DNA of 9,138 nucleotides from positions 1-9,138 of the forward strand of contig CAYFGJ010000041.1 in assembly GCA_964342835.1 (NCBI GenBank). The letters are read 5' to 3'. Origin of the DNA: GCA-2716945 sp964342835. GTDB taxonomy: Bacteria > Pseudomonadota > Gammaproteobacteria > GCA-002705445 > GCA-002716945. Shown here one piece after another: positions 1-6,870 of the stretch. A program made the position numbers and the translations under genes. The notes under the pieces are model-generated. The model saw only the letters and a list, made by a program, of their open reading frames with translations. It did not search any database and had not been told where the DNA came from. Position 1 is the first letter of the stretch; each line of letters begins with the position of its first letter.

Positions 1-31
1 GGTGACGCACGCACACGACGAAAAAAAAAGC
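1..31. other. Suspected contig-end artefact or foreign sequence
   Basis: The first 20 bases contain 14 G/C, in a window that is otherwise strongly AT-rich. They are followed by a run of nine A. Read on the minus strand, the HemB frame loses family similarity here. A chimeric read end, residual adapter-like sequence or an assembly break is the simplest explanation. A real divergent HemB tail is possible but less likely. The exact junction cannot be placed; it lies somewhere between about 20 and 38. Confidence 0.55.
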
Positions 32-923
32 CTTTCAGCCATTTTTTTTCACTAGCCGCCTTAATCATTGAGTATTCTCCACTTACTTGATAGACAAAAA
101 TGGGAACGTTAAATTTGCTATTAATATCTGATATTATATCTAAATAAGGCATTGCTGGTTTAATCATTATAATGTCAGCACCTTCATTGATATCAAGTTC
201 AATTTCTCTAAATGATTCCTTTTTATTTGCATAATCCATTTGATAAGTATCTTTGTTTGATTTGCCTAAATTTTTATTTGAACCAACTGCATCTCTAAAT
301 GGACCATAAAAGTTAGATGAATACTTTGCCGCATAAGATAAAATTTTTGTATTTTTAAAACCTTCATTTTCCAATTCTTCTCGAATATTTCTAACTCTAC
401 CATCCATCATATCTGAAGGCGCAACAATATCAGCACCGGCTTTTGCATGACTGATAGCTTGTTTCACTAATACTTCTATTGTTTCATCATTTAATATCAT
501 TCCTTTTTTATTTCTAATCCCATCTTGACCATGAGATGTATAAGGGTCCAATGCTACATCGCTAATCACACCAATATCTTCAATTTTATCTTTTATTTCG
601 CTAATACAATTTTGTATTAAACCATTTGGATTGTATGCTTCCTTACCATCATTTGATTTTTTTTTGTTATCAATATTTGGGAATAGAGCTATAGCTTGTA
701 TACCTAAATTTTTTAAAATTTTTACTTCTTTAACTATTTTGTCAATTGTCATTTTTGACATTGAAGGCATTGATTTTATTCTTTGCTCTTTATCTTTTCC
801 ATCCATTACAAATAAGGGTTGGATCAAATCATGACAAGACAATGATTGTTCTCTTACAAGATTACGTGTGAACTTATCTGTTCTTAATCTTCGCATTCTA
901 ATTTTCGGGAATCTTTTTTTCAT
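1..923 (-). CDS. hemB: Delta-aminolevulinic acid dehydratase (porphobilinogen synthase), 3' end missing
   Basis: This cytoplasmic enzyme condenses two 5-aminolevulinate molecules to porphobilinogen, the first common step of tetrapyrrole synthesis. I translated 307 codons from the ATG at 923-921, and the frame stays open to the window edge. Both active-site lysines are visible: K200 in SYAAKYSSNFYGPFR and the Schiff-base lysine K255 in MIKPAMPYLD. The metal loop reads DVALDPYTSHGQDG (residues 122-135). It carries Asp/Ala where zinc-type enzymes have cysteines, so this is the Mg-type, Pseudomonas-like form. The protein matches the family up to VSGEYSMIKAASEKKWL (about residue 296). It then turns into KGFFFRRVRAS, which does not resemble the conserved C-terminus. 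About 30 family residues are therefore absent, probably because of an artefact at the left edge. An AAGGA ribosome-binding site lies at 940-936, 12 nt before the ATG. The gene is divergent from the thioesterase gene. The identification is firm; the end is not. Confidence 0.95.
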   Translation of the reverse strand, partial: MKKRFPKIRMRRLRTDKFTRNLVREQSLSCHDLIQPLFVMDGKDKEQRIKSMPSMSKMTIDKIVKEVKILKNLGIQAIALFPNIDNKKKSNDGKEAYNPNGLIQNCISEIKDKIEDIGVISDVALDPYTSHGQDGIRNKKGMILNDETIEVLVKQAISHAKAGADIVAPSDMMDGRVRNIREELENEGFKNTKILSYAAKYSSNFYGPFRDAVGSNKNLGKSNKDTYQMDYANKKESFREIELDINEGADIIMIKPAMPYLDIISDINSKFNVPIFVYQVSGEYSMIKAASEKKWLKGFFFRRVRAS

Positions 924-978
924 TTTTGAACTCAATCCTTTTCATTTTAAGAGAAGATGATATATTAATCTATCATGA

Positions 979-1006
979 ATTATAAATATAGGTGTACAAA
1001 TGGCAA
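979..1006 (-). promoter_or_regulatory. Probable sigma70-type promoter of hemB
   Basis: On the minus strand a -35-like TTGCCA (1006-1001, 5 of 6 to consensus) is followed after 16 bp by a perfect -10 TATAAT (984-979). Transcription would start near 972, giving a leader of about 50 nt before the hemB ATG. The -35 hexamer lies over the start codon region of the divergent thioesterase gene, so RNA polymerase binding here could interfere with that gene. In AT-rich DNA, -10-like hexamers are common; the call rests on the two boxes together and their position. Confidence 0.4.
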
Positions 1007-1473
1007 TATGGTATGAAAATTTCTCTTTAGATCATGTAATAAAATTAAGAAATAATAATTTAAATAAACACTTAGGCATAGAATTTCAGAAAATAGGAGA
1101 TGACTATATTTCTGCAAAAATGCCTGTTGATGAAAAAACTATGCAATCTAGAGGTGTTTTACATGGTGGAGCATCATGTGTGTTAGCTGAATCTTTAGGA
1201 AGTATAGCTTCAAATTTATGCATCGATATGAGACGACAAAAAGCTGTTGGTTTAGAAATAAATGCAAATCATTTAAGACCAGTATCATCTGGGTATGTTA
1301 CTGGAATTACAAAACCAATTAGTTTGGGTAAATGTATACATGTATGGAGCATAGAAATTAGAAATGAAGCTGATAAAATTTGTTGTATATCTAGACTCAC
1401 TACTGCAATTATCAATTTATCAGATACAGAATCTAAAGATAATATAGAGTTATTGAAAAGAATTTTTGAATAA
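1000..1473 (+). CDS. Hotdog-fold acyl-CoA thioesterase, YdiI/MenI-like
   Basis: This is a 157-aa single-domain hotdog thioesterase of the PaaI/YdiI group, a cytoplasmic hydrolase of acyl-CoA thioesters. E. coli YdiI (MenI) acts on 1,4-dihydroxy-2-naphthoyl-CoA and other aryl-CoAs. The signature GVLHGGASCVLAESLGS (residues 52-68) matches YdiI closely. Q49, H55 and E64 correspond to YdiI Gln48, His54 and catalytic Glu63. Further matches are VGLEINANHLRP (83-94) and the closing strand CCISRLTTAI (128-137). About 20 extra residues follow the YdiI-like core. The start at 1000 has AGGTG at 990-994, five bases upstream. The gene is divergent from hemB and convergent with hemF, their stop codons being 2 nt apart. 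No menaquinone gene is in view, so the physiological substrate is open. A role in quinone synthesis or in general CoA recycling is inference only. Confidence 0.9.
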   Translation: MAIWYENFSLDHVIKLRNNNLNKHLGIEFQKIGDDYISAKMPVDEKTMQSRGVLHGGASCVLAESLGSIASNLCIDMRRQKAVGLEINANHLRPVSSGYVTGITKPISLGKCIHVWSIEIRNEADKICCISRLTTAIINLSDTESKDNIELLKRIFE

Positions 1474-1475
1474 TT

Positions 1476-2363
1476 TTATTTTTTTAAATATTTCAATAAG
1501 TCTTTATTATATTTTTTGAGTATAGTAGATTTGAGAGGTTCCCAAGAAACAACTGGAGGCAACGACATTAGAATAGAATCTGCTCTTCCTTCTGATTGTA
1601 ATCCAAATTTTGTTCCACGATCATAAACTAAATTGAATTCTACATATCTTCCTCTACGAAATAATTGAAATAATTTATGATTTTTATTAAAAATTTTATT
1701 TTTTCTTCTAGTAATAATTTCAATGTATGAATCCATATATGATAATGCCACATCAGTAACAAAAACTAGGTCATCATCAAATTTTTTTGTCTGTAGACTA
1801 TCAAAGAAAATACCACCTATGCCCCTTTTTTCTCCTCTATGTTTGAGATAAAAGTAATCATCACAAGTCTTCTTTAATAATTTAAAATTTTTATTATGTT
1901 TTTGACATAAAAGTCTAGAATTCTTTTCCCATAAATTTATGTCTTCTTTGTACACAAAACATGGGGTAAGGTCATAACCTCCACCAAACCACCAATTCTT
2001 TTTTGCTTTTTTATCACGGGTTACAAAGAACCTAATATTAAAATGCGAACATGGGACAAACGGATTTTGTGGATGTACTACAACAGATACTCCAATTGCA
2101 TGAAAAGATATATTATTTATTTTATTTTTTTCTTTATGTGCTGAATTTGGTAAGTTTTTTCCTTTGATAGATGAAAAATTTATCATTGCCTTTTCATAGA
2201 TATTTTTACTAGTTAGTAAGCAGCTTTTACCACCTCCGCCGTCTTTATATCGCCAATTTGTAATTTTTTTTGATGTAATAGAATCATGCATACAAAAATT
2301 TTTTATTAGATTTTTCTGAACTTGAGCAAATCTTTTTTCTATTATTTTTATTTTTTTATCCAT
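1476..2363 (-). CDS. hemF: Oxygen-dependent coproporphyrinogen-III oxidase
   Basis: HemF catalyses the O2-dependent double decarboxylation of coproporphyrinogen III to protoporphyrinogen IX late in heme synthesis, in the cytoplasm. The 295-aa length is normal (E. coli 299). Family blocks occur in order: DGGGGKSCLL (41-50), HPQNPFVPCSHFNIRFF (97-113), WWFGGGYDLTP (124-134), CDDYFYLKHRGEKRGIGG (167-184), RRGRYVEFNLVYDRGTKFGL (236-255) and MSLPP (266-270). H97, H107 and H175 correspond to E. coli His96, His106 and His175. The fourth ligand, E. coli His145, is replaced by Glu146: INLWEKN instead of IHWHRT. The gene is last in topA > tsaC > hemF. Its ATG comes 2 nt after the tsaC stop and has no clear Shine-Dalgarno sequence, which suggests translational coupling. 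The identification is secure; the consequence of the His-to-Glu change is unknown. Confidence 0.97.
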   Translation of the reverse strand: MDKKIKIIEKRFAQVQKNLIKNFCMHDSITSKKITNWRYKDGGGGKSCLLTSKNIYEKAMINFSSIKGKNLPNSAHKEKNKINNISFHAIGVSVVVHPQNPFVPCSHFNIRFFVTRDKKAKKNWWFGGGYDLTPCFVYKEDINLWEKNSRLLCQKHNKNFKLLKKTCDDYFYLKHRGEKRGIGGIFFDSLQTKKFDDDLVFVTDVALSYMDSYIEIITRRKNKIFNKNHKLFQLFRRGRYVEFNLVYDRGTKFGLQSEGRADSILMSLPPVVSWEPLKSTILKKYNKDLLKYLKK

Positions 2364-2365
2364 AT

Positions 2366-2917
2366 CTATGTTCTAATAATTTTTCCGGTATCCATTATTT
2401 CTATAATACTTGGTTTTTTTTCGTTTCCTATACTACCATCAACTATAAAATCAATATTATCTCCAAGTAAATTAGCTATCTCAGTACTAGTTTGTAGTAT
2501 TTTAGAGCCACTGATATTAGCACTAGTAGAAATTATTGGATTTTTATAGTTATTACATATTTCTTTGACTGTTGCATGATTAGAACATCTTATTGCAATT
2601 AAACCTGTATTAGAATCTTTTAACCATTCTGGACAATTATCTTTTGCTGGAATTAACCAAGTCTTATGACCTGGCCAGGATTTTAAGACTTTATTATTTA
2701 ATTTTTCTAAATCAATCAAATGATCAAAATGTTCCAGTTTAGAACCAATAATAATCATTTTTTTATCCATTGGTCTTTTTTTTATTTTATATATTTTATT
2801 AACGGCATTTTCATTAAAAGGATCACAACCTAACCCATAAACTGCTTCAGTTGGATATAATATTATTTTTCCTTTTTCTAAGAAAGTAATTGAATCAGCA
2901 GCATTACCTGTAATCAT
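2366..2917 (-). CDS. tsaC: Threonylcarbamoyl-AMP synthase (YrdC/Sua5 family, short form)
   Basis: TsaC makes L-threonylcarbamoyl-AMP from threonine, bicarbonate and ATP. TsaB/D/E then transfer the threonylcarbamoyl group to A37 of ANN-decoding tRNAs (t6A). The 183 aa are a single YrdC domain like E. coli TsaC (190 aa), without the extra C-terminal domain of Sua5. Visible landmarks are the substrate strand ILYPTEAVYGLGCDP (19-33), the lysine/arginine-rich KIKKRPMDKKMIII (44-57), SWPGHKTWLIPA (80-91), AIRCSNH (107-113) and the nucleotide-binding PIISTSANISG (127-137). The start codon overlaps the topA stop in an ATGA motif (2917-2914), a classic translational-coupling arrangement. hemF follows after 2 nt. 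A topA-tsaC-hemF order is typical of gammaproteobacteria, which supports the gene being native. Nothing essential appears to be missing. Confidence 0.95.
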   Translation of the reverse strand: MITGNAADSITFLEKGKIILYPTEAVYGLGCDPFNENAVNKIYKIKKRPMDKKMIIIGSKLEHFDHLIDLEKLNNKVLKSWPGHKTWLIPAKDNCPEWLKDSNTGLIAIRCSNHATVKEICNNYKNPIISTSANISGSKILQTSTEIANLLGDNIDFIVDGSIGNEKKPSIIEIMDTGKIIRT

Positions 2918-5232
2918 TTTCTACTAGATCTAAATCTTCTTCTTTTTCTTTTAGGCGCATTATCTAACATTTCTATACATACTGATTCTTCAAGTGATGC
3001 TGGCTCTATATCTTTAGGTACTTTAACATTTACTTTTCCATTAGTAATATATGGACCGTATATACCATTTAGTATTTTTATATTAGATTCTTCAAAAATT
3101 TTAATCTGTTTATTAGCATCTAACTCTTTCTTATCTTTAATAAGTACTTGAGCTTCATTTTCAGATATTTCAAATATATCTTTATCTCTAACTGATACAT
3201 TGGTATTACCACATTTAATATATGGACCGTATGGACCAATATTTATCAATATATCTTCATTTTCAAATAGTCCTATTTTTTTAGGTAAATTAAATAACTC
3301 GATTGCATCTTCAATAGTTATTTTATCTATATTTTTTTTTAACTCAGGTGTTAGTGCTGCCCATTTAGGTTTTTCTTCATCTTCTTTTGTTCCCATTTGG
3401 ATAGTAGGTCCGTATTTGGTTAGCCTAACAGTAACAGGTCTTTTCGTTTCTGGATGAATTCCTAAATCTTTTAATTCTCTCTGTTCAGATATATCTACAG
3501 TTTCTTGTTTATTTAGTAAATTAGTTCTAAACGGCTCATATGTATCTTTTATACAAATTTTAAAATCTTGTTCACCTCTTGAAATTTTATCAAGATCATC
3601 TTCTAATCTAGCTGTAAATTCAAAATCTACCAAATCATTGCTAAAGTGTTCCGTTAAAGTTTCACAGACTACTTTAGCTAAAGCTGTCGGTTGAAAATTA
3701 TTTTTATCTGGATCTATATAATTACTTTCCATTATTTTTGAGATAATTGTTACATAAGTAGATGGTCTGCCAATTCCAAGTTCTTCTAGAGCAGCGATCA
3801 AACTTGCTTGATTGTATCTAGGAGGTGGTTGAGTAAATTTTTGATCAACAACAACTTTTTTTAATGAGAGATTTGTTCCTTCCTTTAGCCCTTCCAAAAA
3901 TTCTTTGCTAGTTTTTTCTTTATCATCGTCAGCTAAAGGATTGTAAACTTCTTTAAAACCACTTTCTTTAATGAATGAGCCAGTGTATCTAAAAGAATAT
4001 TTATCTTTTGTATTCATTTCTAATGTTATTTGATTGTGAATTGCATCAGTCATTTGAGAAGCTACAGTTCTTCTCCAAATTAAGTCATATAATTTAAATT
4101 CATCTTGATCTAAATATTTTTTTATTTTTTCAGGTGTATTATATATTGATGTTGGCCTTATCGCTTCATGTGCCTCTTGTGCGTTTTTAACTTTATTAGC
4201 ATACGTTCTGAATTCACTAGGGATAAATTTTGGATGCTTTTCATTTAAGTAATTTTTTATTTCATTCAAATGGTCAGTTGAAAGATTTGTTGAATCAGTT
4301 CTCATATAAGTAATTAAACCAGTAGTCCCTTCTTCATCAATATTTATGCCTTGGTATAATTTCTGAGCTATACTTGACGTTTTTCTCACAGGAAACCCAA
4401 GTGCAGTATATGCAGTTTGTTGTAATGCTGCTGTAGTAAAAGGAGCCCTAGGCTTATTTTTTCTTTCACTAGATTTGATGGAATCTATTTTTATATTTTC
4501 TATTTTTTCAATATCATTTTTTATGTTCTTTGCTTCTTTTTCTGACTTTACAGTGGTTATGTTATCTTTTTTGATTTTTTCTCCATTTATAGATATTAAT
4601 TCTGCATCAATACAATTAGTTTCTTTACATAATGTTGCATTAGTTACCCAAAATTCAATTGGCTGAAAATCTGATATTTCTTTCTCTCTTTCAACTATTA
4701 AACGTAAGGCAGGACTTTGCACTCTACCTGCACGAGCATCTCTACTTACTTTTTTCCATAAAAATTCAGAAATATCATAACCCATTAAATAATCTAAGGT
4801 TCTTCTTGCAAGATATGCATTCCATAAATTATCTGATATTTCTCTAGGGTTTTTTATTGCTTCTAGAACTGCATTTTTTGTTATTTCATTAAACGCAATT
4901 CTATAAATTTTTTTATCTTTGAGTAATTTAGACTTATTCAATATATCAAAAATGTGCTTTGATATTGCTTCGCCTTCTCTATCTGGATCAGTTGCAAAAT
5001 ATACCGATTCAGCTTTTTCCGAATATTTTTTAATATCCGCTAGAACTTCTTTTTTGTCACTTGAGACTTTCCACACAGGTTCATAGCCATTTTCTATATT
5101 TATACCTTTTTTCCCAGAAGCAACCAAATCTCTTACATGCCCTACAGATGCTAAGACTTTATAGTCTCCACCAAGAAATTTCTCAATACTTTTAACCTTT
5201 GTTGGTGATTCTACTATTAATAAATTTTTCAT
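2914..5232 (-). CDS. topA: DNA topoisomerase I (type IA), zinc-finger-less form
   Basis: TopA relaxes negative supercoils by transient single-strand cleavage. In the 772 aa the N-terminal Toprim domain shows E8 in LLIVESPTKVKSIEKFL and the metal motif D82-x-D84-x-E86 in FATDPDREGEAI. The catalytic tyrosine is Y309 in GLITYMRTDST, with R311 beside it. Other type IA blocks are RRTLDYLMGYDISEFLW (143-159), RAGRVQSPALR (167-177), QEAHEAIRPT (352-361) and RYNQASLIAALEELGIGRPSTY (from 472). The C-terminus has no CxxC zinc motifs; the only six cysteines are scattered. Instead it has YGP(Y/T)I repeats near residues 607, 668 and 725, as in topoisomerases with C-terminal repeat domains, and a basic tail KRKRRRFRSSRK. 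E. coli TopA (865 aa) has three zinc ribbons. The gene heads the topA-tsaC-hemF group and is divergent from def. AAGAG and AAGAA sequences precede the ATG, with no strong Shine-Dalgarno site. Confidence 0.97.
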   Translation of the reverse strand: MKNLLIVESPTKVKSIEKFLGGDYKVLASVGHVRDLVASGKKGINIENGYEPVWKVSSDKKEVLADIKKYSEKAESVYFATDPDREGEAISKHIFDILNKSKLLKDKKIYRIAFNEITKNAVLEAIKNPREISDNLWNAYLARRTLDYLMGYDISEFLWKKVSRDARAGRVQSPALRLIVEREKEISDFQPIEFWVTNATLCKETNCIDAELISINGEKIKKDNITTVKSEKEAKNIKNDIEKIENIKIDSIKSSERKNKPRAPFTTAALQQTAYTALGFPVRKTSSIAQKLYQGINIDEEGTTGLITYMRTDSTNLSTDHLNEIKNYLNEKHPKFIPSEFRTYANKVKNAQEAHEAIRPTSIYNTPEKIKKYLDQDEFKLYDLIWRRTVASQMTDAIHNQITLEMNTKDKYSFRYTGSFIKESGFKEVYNPLADDDKEKTSKEFLEGLKEGTNLSLKKVVVDQKFTQPPPRYNQASLIAALEELGIGRPSTYVTIISKIMESNYIDPDKNNFQPTALAKVVCETLTEHFSNDLVDFEFTARLEDDLDKISRGEQDFKICIKDTYEPFRTNLLNKQETVDISEQRELKDLGIHPETKRPVTVRLTKYGPTIQMGTKEDEEKPKWAALTPELKKNIDKITIEDAIELFNLPKKIGLFENEDILINIGPYGPYIKCGNTNVSVRDKDIFEISENEAQVLIKDKKELDANKQIKIFEESNIKILNGIYGPYITNGKVNVKVPKDIEPASLEESVCIEMLDNAPKRKRRRFRSSRK

Positions 5233-5269
5233 TTCTTATATGAACTCTTATAAAATCCTATTGTTTTAC

Positions 5270-5299
5270 TTTATACTATTAAATGTAAGCATTTGACAA
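5270..5299 (-). promoter_or_regulatory. Possible sigma70-type promoter of the topA-tsaC-hemF operon
   Basis: On the minus strand TTGTCA (5299-5294) and TATAAA (5275-5270), each 5 of 6 to consensus, are separated by 18 bp. Transcription would start near 5263 with a leader of about 30 nt. The same 87-nt gap must also serve def. On the plus strand a TATACT at 5272-5277 overlaps the same -10 site, and a perfect TTGACA at 5293-5298 lacks a well-spaced -10, so the def promoter cannot be placed with confidence. Overlapping divergent promoters are plausible but unproven. Confidence 0.35.
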
Positions 5300-5319
5300 A
5301 TACTTTTTTAAAATAAAAG

Positions 5320-5856
5320 ATGGCTAAACTTAAAATATTACATTTTCCTGATAACAGACTTAGACAAAAATGTCCTAAAGTTGAGGCCTTTGATAGTAAT
5401 TTGAAACAAATAGTTGATGATATGTTTGAAACGATGTATGAAGAAAATGGTATAGGATTAGCAGCTATTCAAGTAAATATTATTCAACGAATTATTGTTA
5501 TAGATATAAGCAAAGAGAGAAATGAGCCTTTAATTTTAATAAATCCTGAAATTATTAATAAACAAAATAAAATTGAATTTGAAGAAGGCTGTCTGTCTGT
5601 TCCAGGTTTTTATGAAAAAGTTGAGAGATATAACAATATAACATTCAAGGCACAATTAACTAATGGAGACACTTATAATCGTGATGTCGAAGGGCTGTTA
5701 TCAGTATGTGTGCAGCATGAAATTGATCATTTAGATGGTAAATTATTTGTAGATTACATATCATCATTAAAAAGAGAACGCATAGCAAAAAAAATCCAAA
5801 AACTGCAAGCAGAAGGAAAAAAATTTGAAAGAAAAAACATACCTTACTCAATATAG
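5320..5856 (+). CDS. def: Peptide deformylase
   Basis: This Fe(II)/Zn metalloenzyme removes the formyl group from the N-terminal methionine of nascent proteins at the ribosome. All three motifs are intact in the 178 aa: motif I GIGLAAIQV (44-52, with Ile where most members have Thr), motif II EGCLSVP (89-95, metal ligand C91) and motif III QHEIDHL (132-138, ligands H133 and H137, catalytic E134). The basic C-terminal helix around KRERIAKKIQKLQAEGKK (151-168) fits the ribosome-binding helix of bacterial deformylases. Length is close to E. coli Def (169 aa). The ATG has no clear Shine-Dalgarno sequence in the A-rich leader. The next gene, fmt, starts 15 nt after the stop and catalyses the opposite half of the formylation cycle. 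The def TAG stop is in the same reading frame as fmt, so the two genes are separated by one stop and five sense codons. Confidence 0.97.
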   Translation: MAKLKILHFPDNRLRQKCPKVEAFDSNLKQIVDDMFETMYEENGIGLAAIQVNIIQRIIVIDISKERNEPLILINPEIINKQNKIEFEEGCLSVPGFYEKVERYNNITFKAQLTNGDTYNRDVEGLLSVCVQHEIDHLDGKLFVDYISSLKRERIAKKIQKLQAEGKKFERKNIPYSI

Positions 5857-5860
5857 TTTC

Positions 5861-5865
5861 GAGGA
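5861..5865 (+). promoter_or_regulatory. Ribosome-binding site supporting the TTG start of fmt
   Basis: GAGGA lies six bases before the TTG at 5872. It is the clearest Shine-Dalgarno sequence in the window and is what makes the non-ATG start credible. Confidence 0.7.
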
Positions 5866-5871
5866 AATAAT

Positions 5872-6807
5872 TTGAAATTAATATTTTTTGGCAGCCCAGC
5901 TTATACTTTTTTTTTGATAGATGAAATTTTGAAACAAAAATATGATTTGCAGGCTATAATTACACAAGATAGTAAAATAGGTAAAAGAGGAAAAATACAA
6001 AAGACCCCAGTTGAAAATTATTCAGAGAAAATTAACGTACAATGTCTAAAACCTAAAAATCTCAGAGATGACAATTTTGTTGATATATTAAAGAACTTAA
6101 ATTCTGATTTATTTATTGTATATTCGTACGGGAAAATATTACCTATAGAAATAATAAACATACCAAAACACGGTATATTAAATATTCACTGTTCTCTTTT
6201 ACCTAGGTGGAGAGGAGCAGCACCTATACAAAGAGCTTTGCTTAATGGTGATGATAAGACAGGTATAACATTTTTTAAGATTAATGAAGGTTTAGATACA
6301 GGTGATATCATTTCATCTTATGAATATAAAATAAAGCAAACTGATAATACATTGTCGTTAGAAGAAAATCTATCTAAACTAGCTGCGTCTAAATTAAACG
6401 ATGTAATAGAAATGATTATAACTAATTCTAATCTAGTAAAACAAAATAATGATGAAAGCCTATATGCTAAAAAAATTCTTAAAAGCGAATCATTAATTAA
6501 TTGGAATAGCAAAGGTCAAGAAATTATTAATAAGATAAGGGCATTTATAGACTGGCCAATAGCTGAAGCAAAAATTATTGATTCTAATGTTAAAATATAT
6601 TCAGCAAATTTTTCAAAATGCGATCATAAGTATAATCCAGGTGAAGTTGTAGCATTTAATAAGGATGGATTGTCTATAGCAGTACAAGATGGAATATTAA
6701 TAATAGATAGATTACAATTGCCAAGCAGAAATATGATAAGAGCATGTGATTTATATAATTCTAATGAAAAGTTTTCAAAATCACTAAAAAAAATTCTTAA
6801 TATATGA
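5872..6807 (+). CDS. fmt: Methionyl-tRNA formyltransferase
   Basis: Fmt transfers a formyl group from 10-formyltetrahydrofolate to the amino group of Met-tRNA(fMet), making the bacterial initiator tRNA. The 311 aa cover the family's usual length. The N-terminal formyltransferase domain begins MKLIFFGSPAYTFFLIDEIL. It contains the signature NIHCSLLPRWRGAAPIQRAL (104-123) with catalytic N104 and H106, followed by GLDTGD with D142 (E. coli Asn106, His108, Asp144). The C-terminal OB-like domain runs from about residue 205, with IRAFIDWPIAEA and a final LQLPSRNMIRACDLYN-type block. Translation starts at TTG (5872). The N-terminal beta strand begins right there, the in-frame stop of def lies 15 nt upstream, and GAGGA is well placed. 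Co-transcription with def is likely. The rsmB (sun) gene that often follows fmt in gammaproteobacteria is absent. Confidence 0.97.
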   Translation: MKLIFFGSPAYTFFLIDEILKQKYDLQAIITQDSKIGKRGKIQKTPVENYSEKINVQCLKPKNLRDDNFVDILKNLNSDLFIVYSYGKILPIEIINIPKHGILNIHCSLLPRWRGAAPIQRALLNGDDKTGITFFKINEGLDTGDIISSYEYKIKQTDNTLSLEENLSKLAASKLNDVIEMIITNSNLVKQNNDESLYAKKILKSESLINWNSKGQEIINKIRAFIDWPIAEAKIIDSNVKIYSANFSKCDHKYNPGEVVAFNKDGLSIAVQDGILIIDRLQLPSRNMIRACDLYNSNEKFSKSLKKILNI

Positions 6808-6820
6808 TGATAATTATCAT
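6805..6820. promoter_or_regulatory. Perfect palindrome resembling a Fur box, upstream of trkA
   Basis: ATGATAATTATCAT (6807-6820) is a perfect 14-bp inverted repeat. The 15-mer at 6805-6819 agrees with the 7-1-7 Fur consensus TGATAATnATTATCA at 13 of 14 defined positions; the mismatch is G at 6809. It overlaps the fmt stop codon and lies about 50 nt before the trkA ATG, just upstream of a possible -10 TAGAAT (6842-6847). It has no G/C-rich stem or downstream T run, so it is unlikely to be a terminator. Iron control of K+ transport would be unexpected, and AT-rich DNA yields such palindromes by chance. Confidence 0.3.
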
Positions 6821-6870
6821 TTCTATTGTAAAAATTTCGTGTAGAATAGGATCTTGAAAACTTACTCATA

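Noticed and set aside
631..834. Plus-strand open frame of 67 codons
   Set aside because: It lies wholly antisense to the well-supported hemB coding sequence and has no recognisable motif or ribosome-binding site.
1471..1490. T-rich tract between the thioesterase and hemF stops as a bidirectional terminator
   Set aside because: It has T runs but no inverted repeat able to form a stable stem.
3045..3232. 17-bp exact direct repeat TAATATATGGACCGTAT at 3045-3061 and 3216-3232
   Set aside because: Both copies encode the GPYI core of repeated units in the TopA C-terminal domain, so the repeat reflects protein repeats, not a mobile or CRISPR-type element.
5293..5298. Perfect TTGACA as a -35 box for def
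   Set aside because: No -10 hexamer lies at 16-18 bp; the best TAAAAT is only 10 bp downstream, and a properly spaced -10 would overlap the start codon. The reverse-strand reading as part of the topA promoter fits better.
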